Of a DNA stretch of 64,000 nt, positions 17,276 to 24,891 are shown piece by piece. Numbering within the stretch: position 1 is the stretch's first letter; every line of letters begins with the position of its first letter. Under the pieces are notes generated by a model that saw nothing but the letters and a program-made list of their open reading frames with translations, did no database searches and was not told the DNA's origin. The position numbers and the translations under genes are program-made. This DNA comes from Herbiconiux flava (GTDB lineage Bacteria; Actinomycetota; Actinomycetes; Actinomycetales; Microbacteriaceae), in assembly GCF_013409865.1 (NCBI RefSeq), contig NZ_JACCBM010000001.1, positions 868,001 to 932,000 of the forward strand. Direction: 5' to 3'.

Positions 17276-18513
17276 CCGCCGGCCAGGCCCTCGCCGCCGA
17301 GGCCATCCGTCAGGTCGACGAGCACGCCGCCCACAACTACCACCCCCTCCCCATCGTCGTCGCCACCGGCGACGGAGCGTGGGTCACCGACGTCACGGGC
17401 CGCCGCTACCTCGACTGCCTCGCGGCGTACTCGGCCGTGAACTTCGGGCACGGGCATCCGCTGCTCGTCGCCGCCGCCAAGGAGCAGCTCGACCGCGTCA
17501 CCCTCACCAGCCGCGCGTTCCACTCCGACCGCCTCGGCCCCTTCGTCGAGGAGCTGGCGGCGCTCGGCGGCAAGGACATGGTGCTGCCCATGAACACCGG
17601 CGCCGAGGCCGTCGAGTCGGGCATCAAGGTCGCCCGCGCCTGGGGCTACCGCGTGAAGGGCGTGGCCGAGGGCCGCGCGACGATCATCGTGGCCGACGGC
17701 AACTTCCACGGCCGCACCACCACGATCATCAGCTTCAGCGACGACGCCACCGCCCGCGACGGCTTCGGCCCGTTCACCCCCGGCTTCGTGCGCGTGCCCT
17801 ACGGCGACGCGGATGCCCTGGCCGCCGCTCTGGCCGCGAATCCCGACACCGTGGCGGTGCTGCTCGAGCCCATCCAGGGCGAGGCCGGCATCATCGTGCC
17901 GCCCGCCGCGTACCTGCCGCGCGTGCGCGAGCTCTGCACCGAGCACGAGGTGCTCTTCATCGCCGACGAGATCCAGTCGGGCCTCGGCCGCACCGGGGCC
18001 ACCTTCGCCTGCGACCTCGTGGGCGTCGTGCCCGACGTGTACCTGCTCGGCAAGGCGCTCGGCGGCGGCATCGTGCCGGTGTCGGCGGTCGTCGCGAACC
18101 GCGACGTGCTGGGCGTGCTGCACCCGGGCGAGCACGGCTCGACCTTCGGCGGCAACCCGCTGGCGGCCGCCGTCGGCCTCGCCGTGGTGCGGATGCTCGC
18201 GACCGGCGAGTACCAGGAGCGCGCCGCCCGCCTCGGCGAGCACCTGCGCCTCCGTCTCGAGGAGCTCGTCGGCCGGGGCGTCGTCACCGTGCGCGGGGCC
18301 GGCCTCTGGGCGGGCATCGACATCGACACCGAGCTGGCCTCGGGCCGCGCGGTCTGCGAGCTGCTGATGGAGCGGGGCGTGCTGGCGAAGGACACGCACG
18401 GCTCCACCATCCGCCTCGCGCCGCCCATCGTCGTCGAGCAGAGCGAGCTCGACTGGGCCGTCGATCAGCTGGCCGAGGTGCTCGCGTCGCTGCGGGAGCC
18501 CGCGCGGGTCTGA
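17272..18513 (+). CDS. rocD: ornithine aminotransferase
   Basis: 413-residue PLP enzyme transferring the delta-amino group of ornithine to 2-oxoglutarate, giving glutamate semialdehyde/P5C. Family marks: HNYHPLPIVVATGDG, DCLAAYSAVNFGHGHP, PMNTGAEAVESGIKVAR, GNFHGRTTTIISFS, the PLP aspartate in FIADEIQSGLGRTG, and the Schiff-base lysine in LLGKALGGGIVPVS, then GEHGSTFGGNPLA. The ATG overlaps the hydrolase stop (ATGA), so the two are translationally coupled. The product feeds the P5C dehydrogenase half of PutA encoded 2 kb upstream. Length is normal. Confidence 0.95.
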   Translation: MTAGQALAAEAIRQVDEHAAHNYHPLPIVVATGDGAWVTDVTGRRYLDCLAAYSAVNFGHGHPLLVAAAKEQLDRVTLTSRAFHSDRLGPFVEELAALGGKDMVLPMNTGAEAVESGIKVARAWGYRVKGVAEGRATIIVADGNFHGRTTTIISFSDDATARDGFGPFTPGFVRVPYGDADALAAALAANPDTVAVLLEPIQGEAGIIVPPAAYLPRVRELCTEHEVLFIADEIQSGLGRTGATFACDLVGVVPDVYLLGKALGGGIVPVSAVVANRDVLGVLHPGEHGSTFGGNPLAAAVGLAVVRMLATGEYQERAARLGEHLRLRLEELVGRGVVTVRGAGLWAGIDIDTELASGRAVCELLMERGVLAKDTHGSTIRLAPPIVVEQSELDWAVDQLAEVLASLREPARV

Positions 18514-18533
18514 CCCCGCGGCCGGGGCCTGAG

Positions 18534-18550
18534 TTCTGCTGTGAGCAGAA
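18534..18550. promoter_or_regulatory. 17-bp palindrome upstream of XRE regulator
   Basis: TTCTGCT-GTG-AGCAGAA, a perfect 7-base inverted repeat, 40 bases upstream of the -10 box of the HTH gene and 20 bases after the rocD stop. It could be an operator for the XRE protein or part of a terminator for rocD; no T-run follows, which favours an operator. Confidence 0.45.
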
Positions 18551-18589
18551 GGGCGGGGCGGGCGGATGCGCGTCCCGCCCCTCACGGCC

Positions 18590-18595
18590 TAGCCT
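18590..18595 (+). promoter_or_regulatory. -10 box of leaderless promoter (XRE regulator)
   Basis: TAGCCT then six bases and ATG 18602; no ribosome site. Confidence 0.55.
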
Positions 18596-18601
18596 GACCT
18601 C

Positions 18602-18994
18602 ATGCTGCTGCGCCACGCGATCGGGCACGTGCTGAGACGACTGCGTCTGGAGCGCGGGCTGACGCTGCGGCGCCTGGCCGAGCGGTCGCGCATCTCGCTG
18701 CCCTACCTCTCCGAGATCGAGCGCGGTCGCAAGGAGGCATCGTCGGAGATCCTCGCGACGCTCTGCCGCGTGCTCGACGTCTCGGCGGGCGAGCTGCTCA
18801 CGTCCTCGGCGGCGGTGCTCGCCGAGGATGACTCCCGCAGCACCCGCCCCGTGGCGCCGGTGCTCGCCGAGGACGACGCCCGCAGCACCCGCCCCGTGGC
18901 GCCGGTTCTGCGCCTCGACCTCGGGCCCGGCCACGCCCTCGCCGGCCCGGCCGTCGAGAGCCCGGGCGCATCCGCTCTGCTGCTCGCGGCCTGA
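18602..18994 (+). CDS. XRE family HTH regulator, ClgR-like
   Basis: 130 residues. The first 65 form an XRE helix-turn-helix: LLRHAIGHVLRRLRLERGLT, LRRLAERSRISLPYLSEIER, GRKEASSEILATLCRVLDV. The EIERGRKEASSEIL stretch closely resembles ClgR, the actinobacterial activator of Clp protease genes, but ClgR usually sits beside pgsA/cinA, absent here. The rest is low complexity and contains a 15-residue perfect-like duplication (VLAEDDxRSTRPVAP twice). The start fits a leaderless promoter. Targets are unknown. Confidence 0.78.
   Translation: MLLRHAIGHVLRRLRLERGLTLRRLAERSRISLPYLSEIERGRKEASSEILATLCRVLDVSAGELLTSSAAVLAEDDSRSTRPVAPVLAEDDARSTRPVAPVLRLDLGPGHALAGPAVESPGASALLLAA
18815..18904 (+). repeat. 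45-bp in-frame tandem duplication inside XRE gene
   Basis: Two copies, 18815-18859 and 18860-18904, differing at a few bases, encode VLAEDDSRSTRPVAP and VLAEDDARSTRPVAP. A third partial start (GTTCTG) follows. Confidence 0.88.
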
Positions 18995-19041
18995 GCCTGG
19001 ACCCGGCGTCGGCGCGCTGCTGCTGCCGCCGCCGCCGCAGC

Positions 19042-20028
19042 TCAGCGCGTCACCGGCGGCAGACCCAGGAATTCGCGCCCCTGCGACTCGAGCCGGCTCG
19101 CGGGGAAACCGCGCTCGGCCGCGTGCCGCACCGGATCGGGGTCGGCCATGTCGAACGGGTGGTCGCTGCCGAGCAGCACCCTGCCGTACCCGGCCTTGGC
19201 CTCCAGCAGGGCGAGGGCGTCGGCGTCGTGCGTGACGGTGTCGAAGTAGAGATTCTGGAAGCCGTCCTCGGGCGGGCGGTGCGACGAGGCGCGCACGTCG
19301 GGTCTGGCGTGCCACGCGTGAGTCCAGCGGCCGAGCAGGTCGGGCGCGCATCCGCCCCCGTGCACGAAGCAGATGCGCAGCTCCGGGATCCGCTCGATCA
19401 CGCCGCCGAGCAGCACCGAGGCGACCGCGGTCGCGGTCTCGACGGGGTTGCCGATGAGGTTCGCGAGGTAGTGCTTCGAGAGCGACGGCGAGGGGAGCTG
19501 CATCGGGTGCACGAGCACCGCGAGCCCGTACTCGGTGGCGAGATGCAGCACCCGCTCGAGCGGTTCGGAGTCGAGCGACGTGCCGTGCATCAGCGGCGGG
19601 ATGGCGACGCCGAGGAGCCCCGGGGTGTCGGCGATCGTCCGCAGCTGGCGGAACACGGCGTCGGAGTCGGCCGGGCTGACGCAGCCGAAGCCGGCGAACC
19701 AGCCATCGCCGTCGCGCACCACCCGCGCGAGGCCGTCGTTGAAGGCGTCGACGTACTCGGCGGTGCCCGCCTCGGCGCCGAGGGCGAAGGCGAACGGGGG
19801 AGCCGAGAGCACCCGCGCGCCCACCCCGGTGCGCTCCATGTCGTCCCGGATGGTCGAGACATCGCTCATCAGGCGGGTCTCGATCGACAGCGGCACCTCG
19901 CCGAGGAACAGGCGGCCGTCGCGGTCGGTGATGCCGCCGAAGGGGGCTCCAGGCGGCAGGCCGAACAGCTCCTCGGAGAGCCAGTGGGCGTGGACGTCCA
20001 CGGGGCCGCGGCGCAGGGAGAAGCTCAT
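19042..20028 (-). CDS. amidohydrolase-family (ACMSD-type) decarboxylase/hydrolase
   Basis: 328-residue amidohydrolase_2 barrel, the family of ACMS decarboxylase, gamma-resorcylate decarboxylase and LigW. Metal sites: VDVHAHWL at residue 12, a later VLVHPMQLP, RICFVHGGGCAPDLLGRW and the final Asp in LLGSDHPFDMADP. The operon (ALDH, MFS, FAD hydroxylase, cupin) points to a step in degradation of an aromatic or heteroaromatic acid, such as decarboxylation or hydrolysis of a ring-opened intermediate. Start overlaps the cupin stop by four bases (ATGA). Last gene of the operon. Reaction is inferred. Confidence 0.82.
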   Translation of the reverse strand: MSFSLRRGPVDVHAHWLSEELFGLPPGAPFGGITDRDGRLFLGEVPLSIETRLMSDVSTIRDDMERTGVGARVLSAPPFAFALGAEAGTAEYVDAFNDGLARVVRDGDGWFAGFGCVSPADSDAVFRQLRTIADTPGLLGVAIPPLMHGTSLDSEPLERVLHLATEYGLAVLVHPMQLPSPSLSKHYLANLIGNPVETATAVASVLLGGVIERIPELRICFVHGGGCAPDLLGRWTHAWHARPDVRASSHRPPEDGFQNLYFDTVTHDADALALLEAKAGYGRVLLGSDHPFDMADPDPVRHAAERGFPASRLESQGREFLGLPPVTR

Positions 20029-20480
20029 CGGGAGGCTCCGCGGTCGATCGAGATGGGCAGCGGAAGGGGCGGGTTGTCGGAGTCGAGGTGCTCCACCGTC
20101 GTGAACACCAGGGGGCCGTCGCCGACGTTCTCGATGTCGTGCAGCAGGTACTCCCCGGCGCCGAAGCGGAAATGCCGCGTCTCGCCGGCGCCGTAGGAGA
20201 CGTCGCGGGTGGTGCCGTCGAAGGTGTGCTGACGACTGGTGCCGGCGTTCACGGCCGTCCAGAAGTAGTCGAGCACGTGCCGGTGGGCGTGCCAGCGCTC
20301 GCCGGGTTCGAGGCGGATCTCCCAGACCCGCACCCGGTCGTTCTCGCTGAGCAGTCGGGAGCCGACGGCGCCGTCGAAGGCGTGGTCGGCGAACTCGGCG
20401 CGGAGCTCGTCGCTCCAGCCCTCGAAGTCCGTGGCGATGAGGGTTCCCGCGAGGGGGAGGTCGGCGAGGAAGCTCGACAT
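20025..20480 (-). CDS. cupin domain protein, BauB-like
   Basis: 151-residue single cupin. Motif 1 is GERWHAHRHVLDYFW (two or three His), and motif 2 region is GETRHFRFGAGEYLLHDIEN with a further His. The phrase RVWEIRLEPGERWHAHRH is typical of the small cupins found in amino-acid and aromatic catabolic operons (annotated BauB-like). The His pattern would permit a metal and therefore dioxygenase, isomerase or stabilising roles. ATG 20480 is preceded by GGAGAAC. It overlaps the following amidohydrolase gene. Exact function cannot be read. Confidence 0.75.
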   Translation of the reverse strand: MSSFLADLPLAGTLIATDFEGWSDELRAEFADHAFDGAVGSRLLSENDRVRVWEIRLEPGERWHAHRHVLDYFWTAVNAGTSRQHTFDGTTRDVSYGAGETRHFRFGAGEYLLHDIENVGDGPLVFTTVEHLDSDNPPLPLPISIDRGASR

Positions 20481-20565
20481 GGTGGGTTCTCCGTTCGGTC
20501 GGTGGGGCGGGTGGTGACTGGTGCGGGCGGCGGGCGGCGGGTCGGCGGGCGCCGGGTCGGCCGGC

Positions 20566-21810
20566 TCAGGCCGCGGGCTGCGGCTGGCGGCTCTCGGGGT
20601 GGAGCACGCCGGGGCCGTAGAGCCCGAAACGCAGGCTGGGGTCGCCGGGGATCCAGGTGTTGTGGAACTGCGAGCGGTCGCCCATCTCGGTGACCCGGTC
20701 GAGTAGGGCCCGGCTGAGCTCGAGCTGCGCCGGCTCCCACCTCGCGAGCGCCTCCTCGATGTCGCCGTCGGTGGTGAGGAGCGCGTCGCGCAGAGCCCAG
20801 GCGTCGGCGGCGGCCTTGGCCGTTCCGGCCGCGGCGTGCGGGCGGGCGCTGCAGGCGGCGTCGCCGAGGAGGGCGGTGCGGCCGCGGGCCATCCGATCGG
20901 AGCGCACGTCGAGCACCACCTGGAGGTAGGGCTGAGCCGTGGCCAGCACGACCTCGGCTGCGGCCGGTGCGAGCAGGGCCGCCGCGCTCGCGCGGAGCTC
21001 CGTCAGGAAACGCTCCTGCACCTGGCCCGGAGGCAGCGACACGGCGCCGACGTGGCCGTCGACACCCGTGAGCAGCTCGGTGAGCTCGGGACCGGCGGGC
21101 ACGTTGCGATACCAGACGTAGTTCATCAGCTGGTCCTCCGCATCCACACCCTCCTCCCCGGGGATGGGGTAGAGCGTGATGTGCGAGTCGGGCACCACCG
21201 AGTACGTGATCGCGTCGCCCATCAGGGCGCGCGTGACCGGGCTCAGGGCCGTGAGCGGCACGGTGCCCCGCCAGCCGACGTAGCCCGAGTAACCCGGCTC
21301 GGCATCCGCATCGAAGCGGGCTCGCGCCCGGGAGTTGATGCCGTCGGCGAAGACCACGAGCTCGGCCGTCTCGGAGCGGCCGTCGGCGAAGTGCACAGTC
21401 ACCGAGCCCCCGTCGTCGTCGTCGAAGCCGGTCGCCGAGGCACCCAGGTGGTAGTGTTCGGTGCCGAAGTCACCGAGCAGCGCCTGGTAGAAGGTGCCCC
21501 AGGAGGTGTACTCCCAGCGGCGATCCTCCTCGGCGATGACGGTGTTCGCCCGGTCGAGGTACTGCACGCGGCTGGTCGAGGTCTTGAGGGCGGAGGTGTC
21601 CACCGTGCTCCGCTCCTCGAACCAGCGCAGCGTGTCGGGCTGCAGCACGATGCCGCTGCCCCGGCCGTGCAGGGGCGTCGCGGTGCGCTCGTAGACGTCG
21701 ACCTCGAAGCCGATGTCGCGCAGCAGCAGGGCGGTCGTGAGTCCGCCGATGGAGCCGCCGATCACAAGGGCGCGCGATCCGCGGTACGGCTGGGGGCTGT
21801 CGCTGATCAT
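20566..21810 (-). CDS. FAD-dependent aromatic hydroxylase (2,6-dihydroxypyridine monooxygenase-like)
   Basis: 414-residue class A flavoprotein monooxygenase. FAD fold: ALVIGGSIGGLTTALLLRDI, with GRGSGIVLQPDTLRWF and the second FAD motif ALLGDAACSARPHAAAGTAK followed by AADAWALRDAL. The ARPHxxxGTxKAA-DAxAL signature is that of 2,6-dihydroxypyridine 3-hydroxylase and relatives, which differ from salicylate-type enzymes by the absence of extra N-terminal DG motif spacing. Start ATG 21810 has GGAAGG before it and lies two bases past the MFS stop. It probably performs the ring-activating hydroxylation of this cluster. Confidence 0.82.
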   Translation of the reverse strand: MISDSPQPYRGSRALVIGGSIGGLTTALLLRDIGFEVDVYERTATPLHGRGSGIVLQPDTLRWFEERSTVDTSALKTSTSRVQYLDRANTVIAEEDRRWEYTSWGTFYQALLGDFGTEHYHLGASATGFDDDDGGSVTVHFADGRSETAELVVFADGINSRARARFDADAEPGYSGYVGWRGTVPLTALSPVTRALMGDAITYSVVPDSHITLYPIPGEEGVDAEDQLMNYVWYRNVPAGPELTELLTGVDGHVGAVSLPPGQVQERFLTELRASAAALLAPAAAEVVLATAQPYLQVVLDVRSDRMARGRTALLGDAACSARPHAAAGTAKAAADAWALRDALLTTDGDIEEALARWEPAQLELSRALLDRVTEMGDRSQFHNTWIPGDPSLRFGLYGPGVLHPESRQPQPAA

Positions 21811-21812
21811 GA

Positions 21813-23210
21813 TCAGGCCTTCCGGGTGACGGCGATTGGAGCGGATGAGGTGGCGGAGCCCGAGAGCTCGTCGTCGGTCGGCAGCGGCTTCCCCCGGGTC
21901 TCCCGGGCGAACAGCACGCCGACCAGGCCGATGATGCCGACCGAGGCGATCACAGCCGTGGCGATGCCGAGGTCGCCGCCGAACCACGAGCCGGCGATGA
22001 CACCGGCGACGAGCGGTCCGGCAGCCGTGAAGAAGCGGCCGACGCTGTTGCAGAAGGCGATCGCCGACGCTCGGACGCTGGTGGGGAACACCTCAGGGCT
22101 GTAGATGAAGGCCCCCGAGAGCGAGCCGAACAGCGCGAACCCGAGCACCGGCATCACGACGAGGTAGGTCGTGATGTCGCGCTGGAACGGGAACAGGAAG
22201 GCGATGGCGATCGCCCCCAGGCCGAAGGTCAGCAGGAAGGTGGGGCGCCGGCCGATCCTCTCGGCGATGAAGCCCCAGGCCGCGTAGCCGACGATGCCTC
22301 CGGCGTTGAAGAGCATCGAGGCGAGCGCCACCTGCGAGGCGATCAGCTCGGGCGACCAGGCCTCGGCGGCGCCCATCTGGCGGATGATCTGCGGGTACCA
22401 GGTGCTGACGCTCCAGAACGCGATCAGCGCTCCGGTCGCGATGGCGGTGCAGGTGAGGGTCGGGCGCAGCAGCGGCTTCCGGAACAGTCGGCGCAGGGCG
22501 AAGTCGTCTCGGGCCAGCGATCTGCCCGCCTGCTTGCGCTCCCGGCGCTCCCGGATGGCATCGGCCGACTCCGGGGGCTCCTTGACGAACCGCCGGATGA
22601 ACCAGACCAGGATGGCGGGGATCACGGCGAGGGCCATCATGAAACGCCAGCCGAGACCTCCGGCCAGCGCGAAGACGATTGCGGCGATGAAGAAGCCCGC
22701 GGCGTAGCCGGACATCATCACGCCGCCCGCCCGGGCCCGGTACCGGTTCTTCCAGCTCTCGGCGATCAGCGCGGCGCCCACGGGGGCCTCGACCCCCGAG
22801 CCGAGCCCCGCGATGAAGCGCAGGATGCCCAGCTGCCACCAGGTGTCGGCGAAGGCCGCCGCCGCGGTGAACACCGCGTAGGTCAGGATGCCGATGGTCA
22901 GGATGCGCGTGCGCCCGAAGTAGTCGGCCAGCACGCCGAAGACGATCCCGCCGAGGGCCCAGCCCGCGAGGAAGAGGGCGATGGTCAGCCCGCCGTACAG
23001 GCCGATGGCCGCGGGGCTCACCTCGATCCCGCTGTGCGGCAGCAGCTCCGCCATCGCCGGGCCGAGCACGAGTGTGTAGAGGCTGCCGGCGAAGCCGTCG
23101 AGCCCCCAGCCGAGCATGGTGCCGGTGAGCACGAGCCACTGGGCCTTCGTGATCTCCTGGCGCCAGCCCGAGCGCAGTTCGTTCCGTGTGTTGCGAGTTC
23201 CAGTCACCAT
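21813..23210 (-). CDS. MFS transporter, aromatic-acid/organic solute type
   Basis: 465-residue permease with twelve predicted membrane helices. The loop 2-3 motif appears as GVLADYFGRTRILTIG and the corresponding C-half motif as GFIAERIGRRPTFLLT, typical of the AAHS/sugar-porter lineage. FIAGLGSGVEAPVGAALIAE matches helix 4 of that group. AGAAGGAGAG precedes the ATG. It is second in the ALDH operon and most likely imports the compound degraded by it. Confidence 0.85.
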   Translation of the reverse strand: MVTGTRNTRNELRSGWRQEITKAQWLVLTGTMLGWGLDGFAGSLYTLVLGPAMAELLPHSGIEVSPAAIGLYGGLTIALFLAGWALGGIVFGVLADYFGRTRILTIGILTYAVFTAAAAFADTWWQLGILRFIAGLGSGVEAPVGAALIAESWKNRYRARAGGVMMSGYAAGFFIAAIVFALAGGLGWRFMMALAVIPAILVWFIRRFVKEPPESADAIRERRERKQAGRSLARDDFALRRLFRKPLLRPTLTCTAIATGALIAFWSVSTWYPQIIRQMGAAEAWSPELIASQVALASMLFNAGGIVGYAAWGFIAERIGRRPTFLLTFGLGAIAIAFLFPFQRDITTYLVVMPVLGFALFGSLSGAFIYSPEVFPTSVRASAIAFCNSVGRFFTAAGPLVAGVIAGSWFGGDLGIATAVIASVGIIGLVGVLFARETRGKPLPTDDELSGSATSSAPIAVTRKA

Positions 23211-23245
23211 CGACGTACTCTCCTTCTGTGCGGGGCGGGGTGTGG

Positions 23246-24730
23246 TCAGTTCAGACGCTCGGTGCCCGCTCCGCCGTACCAGTCGACGGAGTCGGGGGCG
23301 ATGCGGGTCACGACGGTCTTCAGCCAGGAGAACTCGTCGAATGACTCGATCCCGGCGTCCTTCCCGATTCCCGACTCCTTGATGCCGCCCCAGGGGAGCG
23401 ACGGCTCGAGCCGGTGATGGTCGTTGATCCAGACCATCCCGGCCTCGATGCGGTCGGCCACGCGGTGGGCGCGGTCGAGTCGGTGGGTCCAGATGCCGGC
23501 GCCGAGGCCGTAGGGGTTGTCGTTCGCCATGGCCACGGCGTCGTCCTCGTCGTCGAACGGGATGACGACGGCGACCGGCCCGAAGATCTCCTCGCGGGCC
23601 ACTCGCATCGCCATCGTCGCGTCGGCGATCACCGTCGGGGCGTAGAAGAAGCCGCCCGCCAGTTCGCCGTCGAGGGCGGGAACGCCGCCGCCGGTGCTGA
23701 TCGTCGCGCCCTCCTCACGGCTCGAGTCGACGAGCTCGGCGACCTTGCCGCGCTGCCGGGCGCTGATCAGCGGGCCCATCTGCGTCTGCGGGTCGTCGGG
23801 GTCGCCCACCCGGATGGCGGCGGCGCGGGCGGTGAGGTGCTCCACGAAGGCGTCGTAGACGTCGCGCTGCACTAGGAACCGCGAACCGGCCACACAGGAC
23901 TGGCCGGCCGCCACGAACGCCGAGAAGGCCGCGCCCTCGGCGGCCTCCCGTGGGTCGACATCGTCGAACACGATGACGGGGGTCTTGCCGCCGAGCTCGG
24001 CGGTCATCCGCGCGAAGCGCCGGGCCGTGGCGACCGCGGCCGACCGGCCCGTCTCGGTGCCGCCGGTCAGGGTGATCTTCGCGATGTCCGGATGCTCGGT
24101 GAGCCGCCGCCCGGCCTCCGCCGCTCCCGTGACCACCTGCACCACCCCCGCGGGCACCCCGGCCCGCTCGAGGATGGGCAGCAGCGCGAGGGTGGTCAGC
24201 GGGGTGAGCTCGGAGGGCTTCACGACGACCGTGTTGCCGTTGGCCAGCGCGGCCGACAGACTCCGCGCCAGGATCAGCATCGGGTGGTTGAAGGGGGTGA
24301 TGATGCCGCAGACCCCGAGCGGCGCGCGGCGCTGGTAGGTCAGGTACGGCCCGTCGCTCGGCAGCACGGCCGTGCGCTGCGCCGCGAGCAGACCGGCGTT
24401 GTAGCGGAACCACTCGGGCACCCGGGAGAGCTGCGCGCGGGTCTCGGTGACCGGCCTGCCGTTGTTCTGCGCCTCGAGGCGGTAGAGCTCCTCGGTCGAG
24501 CGCTCGATCTCGTCCGCGATCCGCAGCAGGACGCGCGACCGCTCGCTCGGCCGCATGGTCGCCCACGGTCCGTTCTCGAGCGCGTCCCGGGCCACCGCGA
24601 CGACGCGGTCGACATCGGCCGCTCCATGCTCCGGGACGGTCTGGATCACCTGACCGGTCGAGGGGTTGAGGATGTCGCGGGTGGCGCTCGCCGTCGCGGT
24701 CTCCGCGGCGCGGTTCTCGATGATCGTCAT
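23246..24730 (-). CDS. NAD(P)-dependent aldehyde dehydrogenase
   Basis: 494 residues, full length for the ALDH superfamily. Cofactor region VCGIITPFNHPMLILARSLS and KPSELTPL, catalytic Glu in MTAELGGKTPVIVFDD (near residue 252), catalytic Cys in AAGQSCVAGSRFLV (near 286), and the REEIFGPV motif are all intact. It resembles hydroxymuconic- or aminomuconic-semialdehyde dehydrogenases by context. GGAGAGAACC precedes ATG. First gene of a five-gene operon and divergent from the GAF/PucR regulator. Confidence 0.88.
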   Translation of the reverse strand: MTIIENRAAETATASATRDILNPSTGQVIQTVPEHGAADVDRVVAVARDALENGPWATMRPSERSRVLLRIADEIERSTEELYRLEAQNNGRPVTETRAQLSRVPEWFRYNAGLLAAQRTAVLPSDGPYLTYQRRAPLGVCGIITPFNHPMLILARSLSAALANGNTVVVKPSELTPLTTLALLPILERAGVPAGVVQVVTGAAEAGRRLTEHPDIAKITLTGGTETGRSAAVATARRFARMTAELGGKTPVIVFDDVDPREAAEGAAFSAFVAAGQSCVAGSRFLVQRDVYDAFVEHLTARAAAIRVGDPDDPQTQMGPLISARQRGKVAELVDSSREEGATISTGGGVPALDGELAGGFFYAPTVIADATMAMRVAREEIFGPVAVVIPFDDEDDAVAMANDNPYGLGAGIWTHRLDRAHRVADRIEAGMVWINDHHRLEPSLPWGGIKESGIGKDAGIESFDEFSWLKTVVTRIAPDSVDWYGGAGTERLN

Positions 24731-24812
24731 GGTTCTCTCCTCGTGGCTGAGTCGTGAGCTGAGGGAGCCGCGAGTCCTGACAGGCCTCGATGCCCCACCC
24801 AGTGCTGACCAG

Positions 24813-24838
24813 TGTGACGAGCCGTCGAGACCGTCACA
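24813..24838. promoter_or_regulatory. candidate operator in ALDH/PucR divergent promoter region
   Basis: Perfect 7-base inverted repeat TGTGACG, 12-base spacer, CGTCACA, centrally placed in the 161-base region between the catabolic operon and its divergent regulator. Proposed binding site of the regulator encoded at 24892. Confidence 0.5.
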
Positions 24839-24891
24839 ATGTCGTCAGCGACACACTTGTGGGAATGGGATGTTCGTGATGACATGAGCCC

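Noticed and set aside
20025..20480. 3-hydroxyanthranilate dioxygenase
   Set aside because: It is a cupin in a suitable context, but lacks the 3-HAO sequence blocks and the C-terminal rubredoxin-like cysteines; kept only as a cupin of unknown reaction.
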